NCBI GenBank assembly: GCA_017940185.1
Contig: JAGAZE010000027.1
Coordinates: forward strand, 31,821 to 95,820
Origin: Bacteroidaceae bacterium
GTDB taxonomy: Bacteria; Bacteroidota; Bacteroidia; Bacteroidales; Bacteroidaceae
DNA length: 64,000 nt
Direction: 5' to 3'
In this document: piece by piece, positions 62,991-64,000 of the stretch
Layout: the number at the start of each line of letters is the position of its first letter
How positions within the stretch are numbered: position 1 is the stretch's first letter
The notes under the pieces: generated by a model
Told to the model about the DNA's origin: nothing
Seen by the model: only the letters and a program-made list of their open reading frames with translations
Databases searched by the model: none
Program-made: the position numbers and the translations under genes

Positions 62991-63554
62991 TCATCTCACG
63001 GGTATTTTGTAGCCCAGCGTGAATTGGAATACACTGTTGCGGACGTTGCCCTCGTCCCATATCTTGGTAATTCCAAAATGATAGCGAGCGTCGAGCACAA
63101 CCCGTCTGTATTCGTATGAAAGTCCTATGGGGATACTCAAGTCATTGGGCTTGCCCTTGCCAGCTCCATACCCCACTTTCCTGCCATATTGAATGCCGGC
63201 TTTCAAAGCCAAGCCTTTTATATTATCCGGATAAAAGTTTGCCACTATCGGAATGTTGAGGTAGTGCATGTACTTCATTCCCTTGGATCCTTGATTGGAA
63301 TACATCAAGGCTGCAGCCACACTGAAGGTGGGAAAGAAACGATACTCAGCCTCTATGCCACAAGCCAGGCCTGTTTTTGCGCCCGGACTGCGCCAGGTGC
63401 CAACATAGCTGTTGATGTATTGACTGCCTGTTAAATCAGATAGATTGATGCCGATTCTTGGCTGAAGAGTAAGTCGCTGAGGAGTGGGAGTCTCCTGACT
63501 ATACGTGTGCAGCGAAAGACTGCATGCTATGAAAAGTATAAGAAGGTGTTTCAT
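62991..63554 (-). CDS. Outer-membrane beta-barrel protein (porin family)
   Basis: A 187-residue outer-membrane protein with signal peptide MKHLLILFIACSLSLHTYSQ and about eight short amphipathic strands, including LQPRIGINLSDLTGSQYI, YRFFPTFSVAAALMYSNQG and IPIGLSYEYRRVVLDARYHF. It is the same general PF13568-like barrel as the gene at 58991 and shares the closing pattern (FTLGYKI / VSLGYKI). Its function is unknown. It lies 79 nt downstream of the T9SS cargo gene on the same strand. Confidence 0.83.
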   Translation of the reverse strand: MKHLLILFIACSLSLHTYSQETPTPQRLTLQPRIGINLSDLTGSQYINSYVGTWRSPGAKTGLACGIEAEYRFFPTFSVAAALMYSNQGSKGMKYMHYLNIPIVANFYPDNIKGLALKAGIQYGRKVGYGAGKGKPNDLSIPIGLSYEYRRVVLDARYHFGITKIWDEGNVRNSVFQFTLGYKIPVR

Positions 63555-63633
63555 GGTTGTCAGGTTGTTTGGATATGGGTCGTTTCACTTATCGAAAACG
63601 CTCGAATAAATGCTTGCACAGCACAACGCGTCA

Positions 63634-64000
63634 TTATTGTCTGACAATCTTCGTGCAGTACTGCTTTCCGTTGAGTGTGGCGAAGACGAGGTAGTATCCG
63701 CTGTGCAGTGCGGAGATGTCCAGCGGGGTGGCCACCGATGAGCCCGTGGCATTCACCAGCGGCGTGCCGTAGGCGTCGGCGATGGTCACGGGGAACGTAC
63801 CTGGCTGCTCCATGCCGTGAACGACGAGTGTGCACGGCCCGCTCGTGGGGTTGGGACTTACGCTGATACTGACCGTCTCATCGCTGAGGGCTTCTTCGTC
63901 CATGACGGGCTGCCCCTGCTGCAGCACAGGCTGACGGCTGATGCGGTTGCCCGCCGGATCGTAGCTGTAGGCTATCTGTGCACGCGAAATGGTGCAACAG
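63634..64000 (-). CDS. C-terminal part of a T9SS-secreted protein with type A sorting domain
   Basis: The frame is open to the right edge, so only the last 121 codons are seen. The visible sequence includes AQIAYSYDPAGNRISRQPV, a YD-repeat-like segment, then a short linker and the sorting domain ISVSPNPTSGPCTLVVHG ... FPVTIADAYGTPLVN ... LHSGYYLVFATLNGKQY CTKIVRQ, with the usual SPNPT start and Lys/Arg-rich end. It marks the protein as a type IX secretion cargo cleaved and attached at the cell surface. The N-terminal function is unknown. Confidence 0.85.
   Translation of the reverse strand, partial: CCTISRAQIAYSYDPAGNRISRQPVLQQGQPVMDEEALSDETVSISVSPNPTSGPCTLVVHGMEQPGTFPVTIADAYGTPLVNATGSSVATPLDISALHSGYYLVFATLNGKQYCTKIVRQ

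Overview
The window looks like a chromosomal segment from a Prevotellaceae-type member of the Bacteroidales. The evidence is the TAnnTTTG -7 promoter elements, two type IX secretion proteins (a PorZ-like propeller and a protein with a C-terminal sorting tail), an S46 dipeptidyl-peptidase, a large-insert signal peptidase I, DUF3857/transglutaminase proteins and a fused NfnAB-like oxidoreductase. I see no rRNA, tRNA, CRISPR array, transposase or phage gene.

Layout. 1-7.0 kb (minus): ychF, dapB, lepB and a WbqC protein, then a flippase and an S46 peptidase that runs off the left edge. 7.1-16.9 kb: a small lipoprotein, a THUMP-like methyltransferase, coaD (flanked on both sides by the same CCGTG-rich repeat family), ruvB, a CPA2 antiporter, a LolD-like ATPase and mutS. 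16.9-26.8 kb (minus): a DUF805 protein with its own promoter, and a long putative operon SemiSWEET-leuS-yitT-rdgB-porZ-acyltransferase-deoD that ends at a strong terminator. 26.8-39.9 kb: two SH3-like secreted paralogues, an 850-base repeat-rich gap, mnmG, a UDG-family glycosylase, a frameshifted relic gene, apt, uvrC, dtd, deoC, a polyprenyl synthetase (minus) and polA. A near-perfect parS site covers the uvrC start codon, and a weaker one lies 3.5 kb away, so this part is probably origin-proximal.

40.1-46.3 kb (minus): five tightly packed envelope genes of unknown role, including two overlapping DUF3857/transglutaminase proteins, one with catalytic Cys/His residues and one without. 46.3-56.6 kb (plus): a GNAT-like protein, parE, an S41 (CtpA) protease, a horizontally acquired AT-rich type IIG-like restriction-modification gene carrying a 46-bp palindrome, argS and an RNase H. 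56.6-64 kb (minus): a probable NfnAB - ABC ATPase - beta-barrel - NSS transporter - HhH operon, another beta-barrel protein, and the C-terminus of a T9SS cargo at the right edge.

Most genes are housekeeping (translation, DNA repair, nucleotide salvage, cell envelope). The parts least explained by known biology are the five-gene envelope operon at 40-46 kb, the structured restriction-modification gene, the parS pair, and several families of short phased intergenic repeats. Starts were chosen with the help of promoter positions: several longer upstream starts overlap or precede the predicted promoter and were rejected.
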